Assembly (NCBI GenBank): GCA_964578535.1
Contig: CAZODI010000006.1
Coordinates: 43,899 to 107,898 of the forward strand
Length of the DNA: 64,000 nucleotides
Source: PHBD01 sp964578535
Lineage (GTDB): Bacteria; Desulfobacterota; Syntrophia; Syntrophales; PHBD01
Reading direction: 5' to 3'
Positions 26,142-36,324 of this stretch are shown here, piece by piece (within the stretch, counting starts at the first letter, position 1; each line of letters starts with the position of its first letter). A program made the position numbers and the translations under genes. Under the pieces are notes generated by a model. It was given only the letters and a program-made list of their open reading frames with translations. It was not told where the DNA came from and did not search any database.

Positions 26142-26247
26142 ATGGATATTTTTTATCCATCCGTCCGTGGTGAGCTGGATAGAATGTATCCAGAATGGTA
26201 TTCGTTGGTCGTATGCTCGAGGCCTCTTTTCATGATTGATTCATGAA
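26142..26247. repeat. Three consecutive inverted repeats upstream of the efflux operon
   Basis: Within 106 bases there are three short perfect dyads: ATGGATA/TATCCAT-type at 26142-26160, CTGGATA/TATCCAG at 26175-26193 and TTCATGA/TCATGAA at 26229-26247, each with a 5-base central loop. The first two share the core GGATA. They lie 160-260 bases upstream of the TolC-like gene and downstream of the DUF2845 gene. They may be binding sites for a regulator or RNA stem-loops; there is no U-tract that would make them terminators. Confidence 0.45.
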
Positions 26248-26404
26248 TCCGCTGTATTGGGAAGCGCGACCAATCAGGCACGGTCCTTGCCAAACAAACG
26301 TTCCGGGGGATGCCGTTTGAATGTCCGTAACATAGCAGGCAGCCCCGGCGACTCCCGGGGCCTCGCCTTGACAGGCCCCCTCATCCATTGCATATAGACC
26401 GGCC

Positions 26405-27697
26405 ATGAAGAAAAACATCGTGGGTTTCCTGCTTTCAGCCTTCCTTGTCGTCCTGTTCGTTCCGGCGGCAGCGCATCCGGAAGAATCGATCCGCCCGGGA
26501 GAGACGCTGGACCTGAAGCACTGCATCGCCATCGCCCTGGAGCGGCACCCGAGCATCCTCGGCGCAGCCGGCGGCCTGAAGGCCAGCGAGAGCCGCGTGG
26601 GCCAGGCCCGGGCCGGCTACTATCCGCAGGTCAGCGCATCGGCGGAATACGACCGCAGCTCCGTCGGCGGCACCTCGTCCAGGACGGCGGGAACCGTATA
26701 CGACAATTATGCAACCGGCGTCAGCGTCAGCCAGACCCTTTTCGATTTTTCCAAGACGTCGACCCAGGTGAAGATCCAGAGCCTCGGGGCGGACTCCTCC
26801 CGCGCCGATCTGGAGCAGGCGATGAACCAGATCGCCTATGACGTCAAGAAGGCCTATTACGGGCTACTCCAGGCCCGGCGCCTGAGAGACGCCAACGCGG
26901 AGGCGGTGGGCTCCTACCGGCAACACCTGGCGCAGGCAAAGAAATTCTTCGAGGTCGGCCTGAAGCCGAAGTTCGACGTGACAAAGGCGGAGGTCGATCT
27001 GAGCAACGCCCGCCTGAACCTGCTGAAAGCGGAGAACGCCATGAACCTGGCCCGCCTGACCCTGGTGAATACCATGGGTCTGCCCGGTATGCAGACGTTC
27101 GAGATCCGTGACAACCTGGCCTTCCATCCCTACCCGGCCTCGCTCGATGAGGCGTTGAAGAAGGGGGAAGAGCGGAGGCCGGACCTGCGGTCGGTCCGGT
27201 CGAAGCGGGAGGCGGCGGAGTCGTCCGTCGACCTGGCGAAGAAGGGATACTTTCCCGTCCTGACCGGGAGCGCCGGATACGGATGGTCGGGGGAGGATTT
27301 TCCCCTGGAGAGGGGATGGAATGTGGGGGCGACCCTGTCGGTGCCGCTGTTCAGCGGCCTGTCCACGAAGTACCAGACCGACGAGGCCCGGGCAAACCTG
27401 GAAGTCCTGAAGGCGAACGAAGACTTTGTCCGCCAGACCGTACAACTGGAGATACAGCAGGCCCTGCTGAATCTTCAGGAGGCCCGGGACCGCATCGCGG
27501 TCGCGGAGCTGGAGGTGCGGCAGGCCGCGGAAAACCTTGAACTGGCCCGGGGGCGATACGGCGCCGGCGTGGGCAGCCCCATGGAGGTGACCGACGCCCT
27601 GCTGGCGGACATCAACGCCAAAACGGCCCATACGGCGGCCCTTTACGATTACCGGCTTGCCCAGGCAAGCCTGGAGAAGGCGACCGGGGAAAAATGA
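26405..27697 (+). CDS. TolC family outer membrane efflux protein
   Basis: Outer-membrane channel of a tripartite exporter, 430 aa. A signal peptide (residues 1-24) is followed by two outer membrane efflux repeats: LKHCIAIALERHPSI, then long coiled-coil stretches with QARAGYYPQVS, SVSQTLFDF, AKKFFEVGLKPKFDVTKAEVDLSNARL, and a second half with LDEALKKGEERRPDL and LSVPLFSG. These are typical TolC/OEP patterns. It starts a four-gene operon; its stop overlaps the adaptor's start codon (ATGA). Confidence 0.92.
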   Translation: MKKNIVGFLLSAFLVVLFVPAAAHPEESIRPGETLDLKHCIAIALERHPSILGAAGGLKASESRVGQARAGYYPQVSASAEYDRSSVGGTSSRTAGTVYDNYATGVSVSQTLFDFSKTSTQVKIQSLGADSSRADLEQAMNQIAYDVKKAYYGLLQARRLRDANAEAVGSYRQHLAQAKKFFEVGLKPKFDVTKAEVDLSNARLNLLKAENAMNLARLTLVNTMGLPGMQTFEIRDNLAFHPYPASLDEALKKGEERRPDLRSVRSKREAAESSVDLAKKGYFPVLTGSAGYGWSGEDFPLERGWNVGATLSVPLFSGLSTKYQTDEARANLEVLKANEDFVRQTVQLEIQQALLNLQEARDRIAVAELEVRQAAENLELARGRYGAGVGSPMEVTDALLADINAKTAHTAALYDYRLAQASLEKATGEK

Positions 27698-28919
27698 AAA
27701 TCGCAGGCATGAACCGAAAGAAGATCCTGATCATGGCCGGCGTCGCCGCCCTGATCGCGGCGGCGGCCATCTGGTTTTTCTTCCACGGGAACAGCAGCCC
27801 CGCCTTCAAGACGGCCAGGGCCGTCCGCGGGGAGCTCATGGCCGCTGTCACCGCTACGGGCACGGTCAACGCCGTCACCACGGTGCTGGTGGGGACGCAG
27901 GTGTCCGGGACCATCAAGGAACTCTACGTGGACTACAACTCGCCGGTGAAGAAGGGGCAGGTCCTCGCCCAGATCGATCCGGTCTCTATCCAGGCCCAGG
28001 TGGACCAGGCGCGGGCGAACCTTCGCCTGGCCGAGGCGAACGTGGAGAAGGCCGTGGCAACCGCCCGCGACGCCCGGCGGACCTTCGAGCGCAACAAGGA
28101 ACTCTACGCTGCCAACTTCATTGCCCGGAGCGACCTGGACACGGCGGAGACGAACACCTCGACCGCCGCCGCCTCGCTCAGCGCGGCCCGGGCCCAGGTC
28201 CAGCAGAGCCGCGCGGCCCTGACCGCGGCGGAGACCAACCTCCACAACACCCGGATCCTCTCCCCCGTAAACGGAACCGTCATCTCGCGGAGCATCGACA
28301 TCGGCCAGACCGTGGCGGCGAGCTTCCAGACCCCGACGCTGTTCAACATCGCCCAGGACCTGACCCGGATGCAGATCGACGCGAACGTGGACGAGGCGGA
28401 CATCGGGAAGATCAAGGTGGGGCAGGCGGTGACGTTCACCGTTGACGCGTATCCGGAGGCCCCCTTCCAGGGCGACGTCTCGGAGGTCCGCAACGCGCCC
28501 ACGACGGTGCAGAACGTGGTGACCTACGACGTCGTGGTCAAGGTGGCCAACCCGGAGCTGAAGCTCAAGCCGGGCATGACCGCCAACGTCTCCATCATCA
28601 TCGACCGGCGGACGGAGGCGTTGAAGGTGCCCAACGCGGCCCTCCGTTTTCGGCCCGCCGGCAGGGACGGAAAAGGTGCGCCGCCTGCCGCCGTCCAGGG
28701 AAAAGAGGGGAGGGAAGGACGGGAGGCAGGGCGGGGGCAGGCGGTGTGGGTCCTCGATGGCAGGAAGCCGAAACGCGTTCCCGTCACCGCCGGGATCAGC
28801 GACGGCCAGTTCACGGAGATCGTCTCGGGGGACCTGAAGGAGGGCCAGGAGGTGATCGTCGAGGCCGCGGGTGCCGGGAACAACAGGCAGCAGCAGCAGA
28901 TGAGCCCGAGGTTTTTCCG

Positions 28920-28923
<4 letters not shown>
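27694..28923 (+). CDS. MacA-like periplasmic adaptor (membrane fusion protein)
   Basis: A 409-aa adaptor that links the inner-membrane ABC transporter to the TolC-type channel. One N-terminal membrane anchor (ILIMAGVAALIAAAAIWFFF) is followed by a lipoyl-like half (VLVGTQVSGTIKELYVDYNSPVKKGQVLAQID), a coiled-coil hairpin rich in Ala and Gln (about residues 100-190), the second lipoyl half (TRILSPVNGTVISRSIDIGQTV) and a beta-barrel domain. The C-terminus is extended by a low-complexity Gly/Arg/Gln stretch. Its stop overlaps the GTG of the ATPase gene. The GELMAAVTATGTV segment matches MacA-type adaptors. Confidence 0.92.
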
Positions 28924-29608
<685 letters not shown>

Positions 29609-29612
<4 letters not shown>

Positions 29613-30838
29613 TCGGCATCCCGTCCACCCTCAAGATTTCCTTCCGGGCCCTGTGGGTCAACAAGATGCGGTCCTCCCTGACCATGCTGGGCATCATTAT
29701 CGGCGTGGGGGCCGTCATTGCCATGCTGGCCGTGGGCACCGGGGCAAGCCGGAAGATTTCCCAGCAGATCGCCTCCATCGGGAGCAACCTGATCATCGTG
29801 ATCCCCGGCAGCATCACCCAGGGCGGCGTGCGCCTGGGAGCGGGAGCCCAGTCCACCCTGAACCGGGACGACGCCGAGGCGATCCGGCGGGAGTGCCCGG
29901 CCGTACAGGCCGTCTCGTCGGAAATGCGGCGGGCCGCCCAGGTGGTCTTCGGAAACCAGAACTGGGCCACGGCGATCACCGGCGTGGAGCCCGGAATGCT
30001 GGAGGTGCGGGACTGGGACCTGGCGAGCGGACGGAACTTCTCCGAACAGGACGTCCGGAACGCCACCAAAGTCTGCCTCCTGGGGCAGACGGTGGCGGAC
30101 AGCCTCTTCGGAAGCATGGACCCCGTCGGCCAGATCATCCGGATCCGGAAAATTCCCTTCATGGTCGTGGGGATCCTGGATCGGAAGGGCCAGTCGCCCA
30201 TCGGTCAGGACCAGGACGACGTCGTATTCATTCCCATCACGACAGCCCAGAAGAAGGTCTTCGGGACGACCCACGCCGGGACGATCGGATCCATCCAGGT
30301 GAAGGCCGTCAGCGCCGAGTCCCTCCCCGAGGCGGAGCGGCAGGTGACGGAGCTGCTCCGGCAGCGCCACCGGATCGGCCCGGGACGGGAAGACGATTTC
30401 ACGGTCCGGAACCTGACCTCCATGCTCCAGGTGGCGGAGCAGTCCACGAGGGTCATGACCCTTCTCCTGGGGGCCATTGCCTCGGTGTCGCTCCTGGTGG
30501 GCGGCATCGGCATCATGAACATCATGCTCGTCTCGGTGACGGAGCGCACCCGGGAGATCGGAATCCGCATGGCCGTGGGCGCCAAGGCCCGGGACATCCG
30601 GCTGCAGTTCATCATCGAGGCCCTGACCCTCTCGCTCATCGGGGGCATCGCGGGCATCCTCCTGGGGGTGACCGTGTCCGGGATCCTGTCGTTCCTGGCC
30701 GGCTGGTCCACCGAGGTGTCCGTTCTCTCGATCTTCCTGGCCTTCGGCTTTTCGGCCCTCGTGGGAATCTTCTTCGGCTTCTATCCGGCCTACAAGGCCT
30801 CCCTGCTCCATCCCATCGACGCCCTGCGGCACGAATAG
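29609..30838 (+). CDS. MacB-type ABC transporter permease
   Basis: A 409-aa permease. It has an N-terminal membrane segment, a large periplasmic MacB_PCD domain (about residues 45-255, with SNLIIVIPGSITQGG, DWDLASGRNFSEQD and QDQDDVVFIPITTAQ), and three C-terminal membrane helices forming the FtsX domain (LLLGAIASVSLLVGGIGIMNIMLVSVTERTREIGIRMAVGA). This is the mechanotransmission architecture used to export macrolides, peptides or lipoproteins from the periplasm. The substrate is unknown. It closes the operon; 50 bases later a peptide-binding lipoprotein gene follows. Confidence 0.93.
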
Positions 30839-30888
30839 CGATAAATTCCGTTGCAAGGGCCCCGGCCCTTGGGGTACCGTGCCGGGCC

Positions 30889-32523
30889 ATGAAGACCTCC
30901 CGGATCCTGATCTTTGTCTCCGTTCTGTTCTTGCTGGCAGCGGCCTGCTCGCGGCCGGAAGGGGATGCGCGCCGGAAGGGCGCCGCCGACGCCCCGCCCG
31001 CCTACGGCGACATCCTGGTGGACGGCTCCATCGGCGACGCCAGCAACCTCATCCCGATCCTTGCCTCCGACAACGCCTCCCACGGCATCGCGGAGCTCGT
31101 CTTCAACGGTCTCGTCAAGTACGACAAGGACATGAACATCGTCGGCGACCTGGCCGAGTCCTGGGACATCTCGAAGGACGGGCTGGTCATCACCTTCCAC
31201 CTGCGGAAGGGTGTGAAGTGGCACGACGGTGCACCCTTCACGGCGGAGGACGTGATCTTCACTTACCGCCTCACCATCGACCCGAAGACGCCGACGGCCT
31301 ACGCGGGGGACTTCCTGAAGGTGAAGAAGGCGGAAGTCCTGGACCCGCACACCTTCCGGGTCACCTACGACCGTCCCTTCGCGCCGGCCCTCATGAGCTG
31401 GGGCGCCTCGATCCTGCCAAAGCATCTGCTGGAAGGCAGGGACATCAAGTCCACACCGCTGGCCCGGAAGCCCGTGGGAACGGGGCCGTTCGTATTCAAA
31501 GAATGGAAGACGGGGGAGAAGATCGTCCTTGCCTCCAACGAGGACTACTTCGAAGGTCGGCCGTACCTGGACGGCTACATCATGCGGATCATTCCCGACA
31601 CGGCCACCATGTTCCTGGAGCTCCGGGCCGGCGGGATCGACCGGATGGGCCTCACGCCCCTCCAGTACACCCGGCAGACCGAGAATAATCTGTTCCGTAG
31701 GGATTTCAACAAGTATCGATACCTTTCCTTTTCCTACACGTTCATGGCGTTCAATCTCCTGAACCCGATGTTCGCCGACAAGCGGGTCCGCCAGGCCATT
31801 GCCTATGCCGTGGACAAGGAGGAGATCATCCAGGGGGTCCTCCTGGGACTGGGCCGGGATGCGACGGGGCCTTACAAGCCGGGGACCTGGCCCTACAATG
31901 CCAATGTCCGCAAGTATCCCTACGACCCGCAGAAGGCCCGGAAACTCCTGGCTGAGGCGGGCTGGCGGGACACCGACGGGGACGGCGTCCTGGACCGGGA
32001 CGGAAGGCCCTTCGCCTTCGAGATCCTGTCGAACCAAGGCAATGAGGTGCGGGCCAAGTGCGCCGAGATCATCCAGCGCCGCCTGGCGGAGGTAGGCATC
32101 CGGGTGAAGATCCGGATCGTCGAATGGGCCGCCTTCCTGAACGACTTCATCAACAAGCGCAAGTTCGATGCCACCATGCTGGCCTGGTCGATCCCGCAGG
32201 ATCCGGACATTTACGATGTCTGGCACTCCTCCAAGACGGGGACCCAGGAGCTGAACTTCATCTCCTACCGGAATTCCGAGGTGGACGCCCTGATCGAGAA
32301 GGGCAGGGGGACCTTCGACCAGAAGGAGCGGAAGAAGGCCTATGACCGCATCCAGGAGATCCTGGCGGAGGAGCAGCCCTACCTGTTCCTGTATGTGCCC
32401 GATGCGCTGCCCATCGTCTCGGCCCGCATCCGCGGCATCGAGCCGGCGCCGCTGGGGATCACCTACAACTTCATCAAATGGTATGTTCCGAAGGAGGAGC
32501 AGAGGCTCGTCATGGTCCGGTAA
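30889..32523 (+). CDS. Extracellular solute-binding lipoprotein, SBP_bac_5 (peptide/nickel) family
   Basis: Lipoprotein of 544 aa with lipobox LAAAC near residue 20. The SBP_bac_5 fold is clear: NLIPILASDNASHGIAELVFNGLVKYD, LAESWDISKDGLVITFHLRKGVKWHDG near residue 100, PVGTGPFVFKEW near 205 and DKRVRQAIAYAVDKEEI near 300. Such proteins deliver oligopeptides or other solutes to an ABC importer. No importer permease or ATPase genes follow, so it is an orphan component here. A longer in-frame reading from 29653 is antisense/frame noise over the permease gene. Confidence 0.9.
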   Translation: MKTSRILIFVSVLFLLAAACSRPEGDARRKGAADAPPAYGDILVDGSIGDASNLIPILASDNASHGIAELVFNGLVKYDKDMNIVGDLAESWDISKDGLVITFHLRKGVKWHDGAPFTAEDVIFTYRLTIDPKTPTAYAGDFLKVKKAEVLDPHTFRVTYDRPFAPALMSWGASILPKHLLEGRDIKSTPLARKPVGTGPFVFKEWKTGEKIVLASNEDYFEGRPYLDGYIMRIIPDTATMFLELRAGGIDRMGLTPLQYTRQTENNLFRRDFNKYRYLSFSYTFMAFNLLNPMFADKRVRQAIAYAVDKEEIIQGVLLGLGRDATGPYKPGTWPYNANVRKYPYDPQKARKLLAEAGWRDTDGDGVLDRDGRPFAFEILSNQGNEVRAKCAEIIQRRLAEVGIRVKIRIVEWAAFLNDFINKRKFDATMLAWSIPQDPDIYDVWHSSKTGTQELNFISYRNSEVDALIEKGRGTFDQKERKKAYDRIQEILAEEQPYLFLYVPDALPIVSARIRGIEPAPLGITYNFIKWYVPKEEQRLVMVR

Positions 32524-32639
32524 TACCGGGCTCCGCGGCGATGGGCGGATTTTCCGTTGCCCGAGCGTGTCCGGGTCGGCGGGACTCCCGGCAGCAAACC
32601 AATCCGGCGGCAAGCCGGTCGACAGGAAGGTATGGAAAC

Positions 32640-33155
32640 ATGGCGGAGATCAAGAGCACCATCGATCTGATCATGGAGAGGACGAAGAACCTCTCCCTTT
32701 CGGAGGAGGAAAAGACGGCCATCCGGAGGCGGGAGGCCGAGGGGAAAGCCAAGGGGTGGATTCAGCGCTACCGGGACGGCATGGCGACCCTCCGGGACCT
32801 GAAGAAGGAATACACCGAGGAGAAGAAGGAGTTTCCCGAGGCGGAGCGGATTTTCCGGTCGGCCCTGCTGGAGCACGTGGAGCCCGGGGGAGAGAACGGA
32901 GCCGTCTTTGAGCTCATGGAAAAGGTCCTGAAGATGAAGACGGAACCGGTGCTCGAACTGGCCGAGTCCGGTCGGGAGGACCTGTCCCGGATCGTGCTGG
33001 AAGGCCTGGAGGCGGAGCGGGAGGTCCTGCGACGGAAGGGGATCTCCGGTCCGGCGGTCATCCCGAATCCCAATCGGGACCAGGCCCTCCTGGAGAGGGT
33101 CCGGGAGGAACGATCGGCTTTCCGGAAGCGGCTCCTGGAGCGGCTGGCCGTCTGA
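32640..33155 (+). CDS. Conserved hypothetical helical protein
   Basis: A 171-aa soluble protein, very rich in Glu, Arg and Lys, with predicted long helices (TERTKNLSLSEEEKTAIRRREAEGKAKGW, then KKEYTEEKKEFPEAERIFRSALLEHVEPG). I recognise no family. The ATG at 32640 begins a well-formed start after GGAAGGTATGGAAAC; an earlier in-frame ATG at 32478 overlaps the upstream gene. It lies between the solute-binding protein and a convergent metallo-hydrolase, three bases from the latter's stop. Confidence 0.6.
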   Translation: MAEIKSTIDLIMERTKNLSLSEEEKTAIRRREAEGKAKGWIQRYRDGMATLRDLKKEYTEEKKEFPEAERIFRSALLEHVEPGGENGAVFELMEKVLKMKTEPVLELAESGREDLSRIVLEGLEAEREVLRRKGISGPAVIPNPNRDQALLERVREERSAFRKRLLERLAV

Positions 33156-33158
33156 CGA

Positions 33159-33803
33159 TCAGCGAAGGTAGGGAAACCAGGTCTTCTCGATTTCCTTGAA
33201 ATTTCTCCGGACGGCGTCGCGGCCGGTGACGATCCCGCCGTGGCCCGTCAGCAGGTATTCCACGTCCAGGTCGGCGAGGCGGCGGATGCTCTGCATCAGG
33301 GCCTTCCCGCTTCCGCCGGGCATGTCGGTCCTTCCGATTCCCCGGTCGAAGACCACGTCCCCCGTGATCAGCACCTTCTTGTCTGCCCAGTAGAGGCAGA
33401 CCGAGGCGGGCGAGTGGCCCGGTGCCAGGATCACCTCGATCCGGATGTCCCCGATCGTCAAGTCCCCCTCTCCCAGGAAAAAGTCCGGTTCCGGAAGCTT
33501 CATGTATCCCGCGGCGTACTGATTGAAGAGCTCGTATTCCCGCTGGTTCATGGCAAAGAGGGCCGGAGGCGAGAAGTCTCCGATCGACTCCAGGTGATCC
33601 GGGTGGGCATGGGTGATCAGGACGACGTCGATCCGGTCGCGGGAAAGCCCCGCTTCCTTCAGTCCCCGGTCCACGTGGTCCAGCAGGTGCCGGTGGCCCG
33701 GATCCACGAGGATATTCTTCTCCCCCTCGAGCAGGTAGGCATTGCAGTTGTTCTCCGAGTAGCTCTGCCACAGGAAGGCTTGGACGCCTTCGGTCACATT
33801 CAT
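33159..33803 (-). CDS. MBL-fold metallo-hydrolase
   Basis: A 214-aa metallo-beta-lactamase-fold hydrolase with THAHPDHLES (HxHxDH) near residues 68-77, LAPGHSPASVCLYW near 130 and DVVFDRGIGRTDMPGG near 150. The last motif and short length resemble the glyoxalase II-like/ hydroxyacylglutathione hydrolase subgroup. Substrate unknown. The gene is convergent with the preceding helical protein gene. A start with ATG at 33803 is well placed for the first beta strand. Confidence 0.88.
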   Translation of the reverse strand: MNVTEGVQAFLWQSYSENNCNAYLLEGEKNILVDPGHRHLLDHVDRGLKEAGLSRDRIDVVLITHAHPDHLESIGDFSPPALFAMNQREYELFNQYAAGYMKLPEPDFFLGEGDLTIGDIRIEVILAPGHSPASVCLYWADKKVLITGDVVFDRGIGRTDMPGGSGKALMQSIRRLADLDVEYLLTGHGGIVTGRDAVRRNFKEIEKTWFPYLR

Positions 33804-33844
33804 GGTCGGTCCTCCGTTCGTTCGTCGCGGGCGCTATAGCACAA

Positions 33845-34417
33845 TCAGAATTCGATTCCCAGGCGGATCCGGGGTTCGACGATCACCCCGACCCCCTCGA
33901 TGGTCTCCCGGTAGGAGCCGGAGCGAAGCTGGCCCGGAAGGTTCTGAAACCGCTCCCAGCGCCTGGTCTCCGGGGTCTCCCAGGGGGTGAGGCGCTTCAG
34001 GTGATCGTCTTCTCCGGGCATGGTGGACAGGGACAGGCGGAAGTTCTGGTAGTAGAACTCGTTCCAGGTGCTCCCGTTTGTCTTTTCTCCCGGTCCCGGG
34101 ACGATTTCGGACGGGGCGGCCCAGAATTTCTCCCGGTCCTGCCAGGATTTTCCGATGGTGAGAAAGCCATTTCCTCCCAGGTACCGGCGAACCTCCTCCC
34201 GGACAGCGGCCTCCTCCTTCCGGACCGATTCCCCGCTGCGGACCTCTTCTCCGGCAGACGACGCCGTGGAAGGACCGGCGGGAACCTCATCCGGGGCGAG
34301 GCCCGCGATGACAAATCCGGCCGGCCGGGTATCCGGACATGCCCCGGCATGTAAAGCCGCAGGCAGCGGCACCAGCAGCAGAATCAGCAGAACCTGCACG
34401 AAAATCTTCTTCATCAT
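33845..34417 (-). CDS. Hypothetical exported protein
   Basis: A 190-aa protein with a signal peptide (MMKKIFVQVLLILLLVPLPAALHA) and no family that I recognise. Features are a Ser/Ala/Pro linker, an acidic/basic helical middle (EEVRSGESVRKEEAAVREEVRRYL) and a C-terminal half with GNGFLTIGKSW, YYQNFRLSLSTMPG and RSGSYRETIEGVGVIVEPR, likely beta-rich. It begins five bases after the amidase stop on the same strand, so it probably is translated from the same mRNA and acts in the periplasm or cell envelope. Confidence 0.6.
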   Translation of the reverse strand: MMKKIFVQVLLILLLVPLPAALHAGACPDTRPAGFVIAGLAPDEVPAGPSTASSAGEEVRSGESVRKEEAAVREEVRRYLGGNGFLTIGKSWQDREKFWAAPSEIVPGPGEKTNGSTWNEFYYQNFRLSLSTMPGEDDHLKRLTPWETPETRRWERFQNLPGQLRSGSYRETIEGVGVIVEPRIRLGIEF

Positions 34418-34422
34418 TGTTT

Positions 34423-36216
34423 TTATCGACCGGCGGGAGCCGGGACCCGGATGCGCCGGTTTACGTAGAGGGGATCGTCGCGCTGGATAGAATTCAGGGC
34501 CATCAGGTTCTCCACGGAGGTGTGATGGCGGCGGGCGATTTCCGTCAGGCTGTCGCCCTTCTTTACCCGGTAATAAACCGTTCGCTCGCTCTTGCCCGCC
34601 GATGCCTTCTTCGGTTTTTCGTCGGATGCGGTGTCATCGGGATCCGTCCCGTCGGTGGGAATCTTCAGGAGTCGTCCCACAAACAGGGGATCGTCCCGCT
34701 TCATGTCGTTGGCCTCCAGGAGGGCCTGGAGCGAGACCTGCCGGTCCCGGGCGATCGATCCGAGCGACTCCCCTCTTTTCACCCGGTAGGTGAGGAAGCG
34801 CCGCTTCGGCGACTTTTCCCGGTTCCCCGACGCCTTCTTCGGCACGACCGCCTCTTCTCCGGCGTTCACGGCGGGCACCTTGATTTTCAGGCCCCAGAGG
34901 AGCGGATCGTCGATCTTCCTGTTGTTGAGCTTCAACAGGTCCGCCAGGGTTGTCCCGTACTTTTTCGCAATTCCGTCGAGGGTTTCACCCCGCTTCACGA
35001 GATGCAGGAGCACATCCGTCCGTTCACCCCGTCCCCTTTTCACGATCTTCACGGCCGGGCCGCCGGTCTCCTCCGCCGGCAGAAACTCGGTGACGGCGTC
35101 GGCGATGGCCTCGGCGATCTTCTTCTGGTGCGGGCGATGCTTGAGGAGCTTCTCCTCCTCCGGGTTGGAGATGTAGGCGGTCTCCACCAGGACGGAAGGA
35201 ATGTCCGGCAGCTTCAGGACCCGGAAGGGGGCATGCTGCACGGTGGCGAACTTGATGCGTCCCACATTTCCCATATGATTCAGGACCGTCGAGCCGAAGA
35301 GCCGGGACTGGTTGATGGTGTTCGTCTGGAACATGTTGAGCAGGATCGCATCGGTATCTTCGCCGTTCTCCTCTTCGGAGACGCCGCCGATGATGTCCGA
35401 GAGGTTTTCATTGGTCACCAGGAGGCGGGCAGCCTCGTTGGAGGCCCCGGTCAGCGACAGGGCGTAGACCGAGCTGCCCCGGGCGTGGGTTCCCTTCACG
35501 GCGTCGGCATGGATGCTGACGAAGAGGTCCGCACCGTATTCCTTCGCGATGGTGACGCGCTTCCGGAAGGGCACATAGTAGTCGCCGCTCCGGGTCAGGA
35601 AGGCCCGGTAGCCCTCCCGGCCGTTCAACTCGTCGCGGAGCTTCCTGCCGATCTGGAGGACCACGTCCTTTTCCTTCGTGCCGTGGTGTCCGATCGCCCC
35701 CGGATCATCTCCTCCGTGACCGGGATCGATGATCACGATCCGGTCCCTCCGGTCCTTCTTTACGGCCTGGCGGGTCTCGCTTTCCTTCTTTTCCAGGGCG
35801 GGCAGCCGGAGGTCCACCACCACCCGCTCGGGCCGGTCCTGGAAACGCTTCAGGCGGAACACGTTCGACTCGGCACCCTCCGGGAGATGGAGCTCCGCCC
35901 GGAGGGTGTTCCCGGGGCCCCGTCCCAGGACGATCTTTTCAATGGCCGGCTTGTTCATCTCGAAGGAAGAGGGGAGGGAGTCCCGGGGGGTCGCATGCTG
36001 GAAATCGATGAAAACCCGGCCGGCTTCCTTGCGGACGGTGAAGACGATTCCGTCGCTCACGTCAAAGACGACCCGGGTCTGGTCCGGGGCCGTCCAGTGG
36101 CGGACGTTCTGGATTTCCGCACCCGCATAAGCCGGCGCATACATGAGCAAAATCAGGGGAATGACCGCCATGGCGGCCCGCAAAAGCGGATGGATCCTGG
36201 AATACAACACCGACAT
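34423..36216 (-). CDS. N-acetylmuramoyl-L-alanine amidase with AMIN domain and three LysM repeats
   Basis: Peptidoglycan hydrolase of 597 aa. After a signal peptide (about residues 1-32) comes an AMIN domain (33-140), a zinc Amidase_3 domain (about 155-380) with DPGHGG (His167), Glu182, SIHAD (His236) and ETAYISN (Glu345), then three LysM repeats at about 404-449, 475-520 and 547-592. It resembles AmiC-type septal amidases, with C-terminal LysM for wall binding. The ATG at 36216 begins the signal peptide; the longer in-frame reading is antisense to metF. It is divergent from metF. Confidence 0.92.
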   Translation of the reverse strand: MSVLYSRIHPLLRAAMAVIPLILLMYAPAYAGAEIQNVRHWTAPDQTRVVFDVSDGIVFTVRKEAGRVFIDFQHATPRDSLPSSFEMNKPAIEKIVLGRGPGNTLRAELHLPEGAESNVFRLKRFQDRPERVVVDLRLPALEKKESETRQAVKKDRRDRIVIIDPGHGGDDPGAIGHHGTKEKDVVLQIGRKLRDELNGREGYRAFLTRSGDYYVPFRKRVTIAKEYGADLFVSIHADAVKGTHARGSSVYALSLTGASNEAARLLVTNENLSDIIGGVSEEENGEDTDAILLNMFQTNTINQSRLFGSTVLNHMGNVGRIKFATVQHAPFRVLKLPDIPSVLVETAYISNPEEEKLLKHRPHQKKIAEAIADAVTEFLPAEETGGPAVKIVKRGRGERTDVLLHLVKRGETLDGIAKKYGTTLADLLKLNNRKIDDPLLWGLKIKVPAVNAGEEAVVPKKASGNREKSPKRRFLTYRVKRGESLGSIARDRQVSLQALLEANDMKRDDPLFVGRLLKIPTDGTDPDDTASDEKPKKASAGKSERTVYYRVKKGDSLTEIARRHHTSVENLMALNSIQRDDPLYVNRRIRVPAPAGR

Positions 36217-36324
36217 GGAGGCGATGTACCAGCATTGACCTGGAAAATCAACCGGTTTCACGAAATGTGGTTGACAAGGAACGGCCGAAATGACATGAAT
36301 ACCGGCCTTTAAGGGAGTCCGGAC

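Noticed and set aside
36217..36324. SAM riboswitch upstream of metF
   Set aside because: Too short and no recognisable conserved core.
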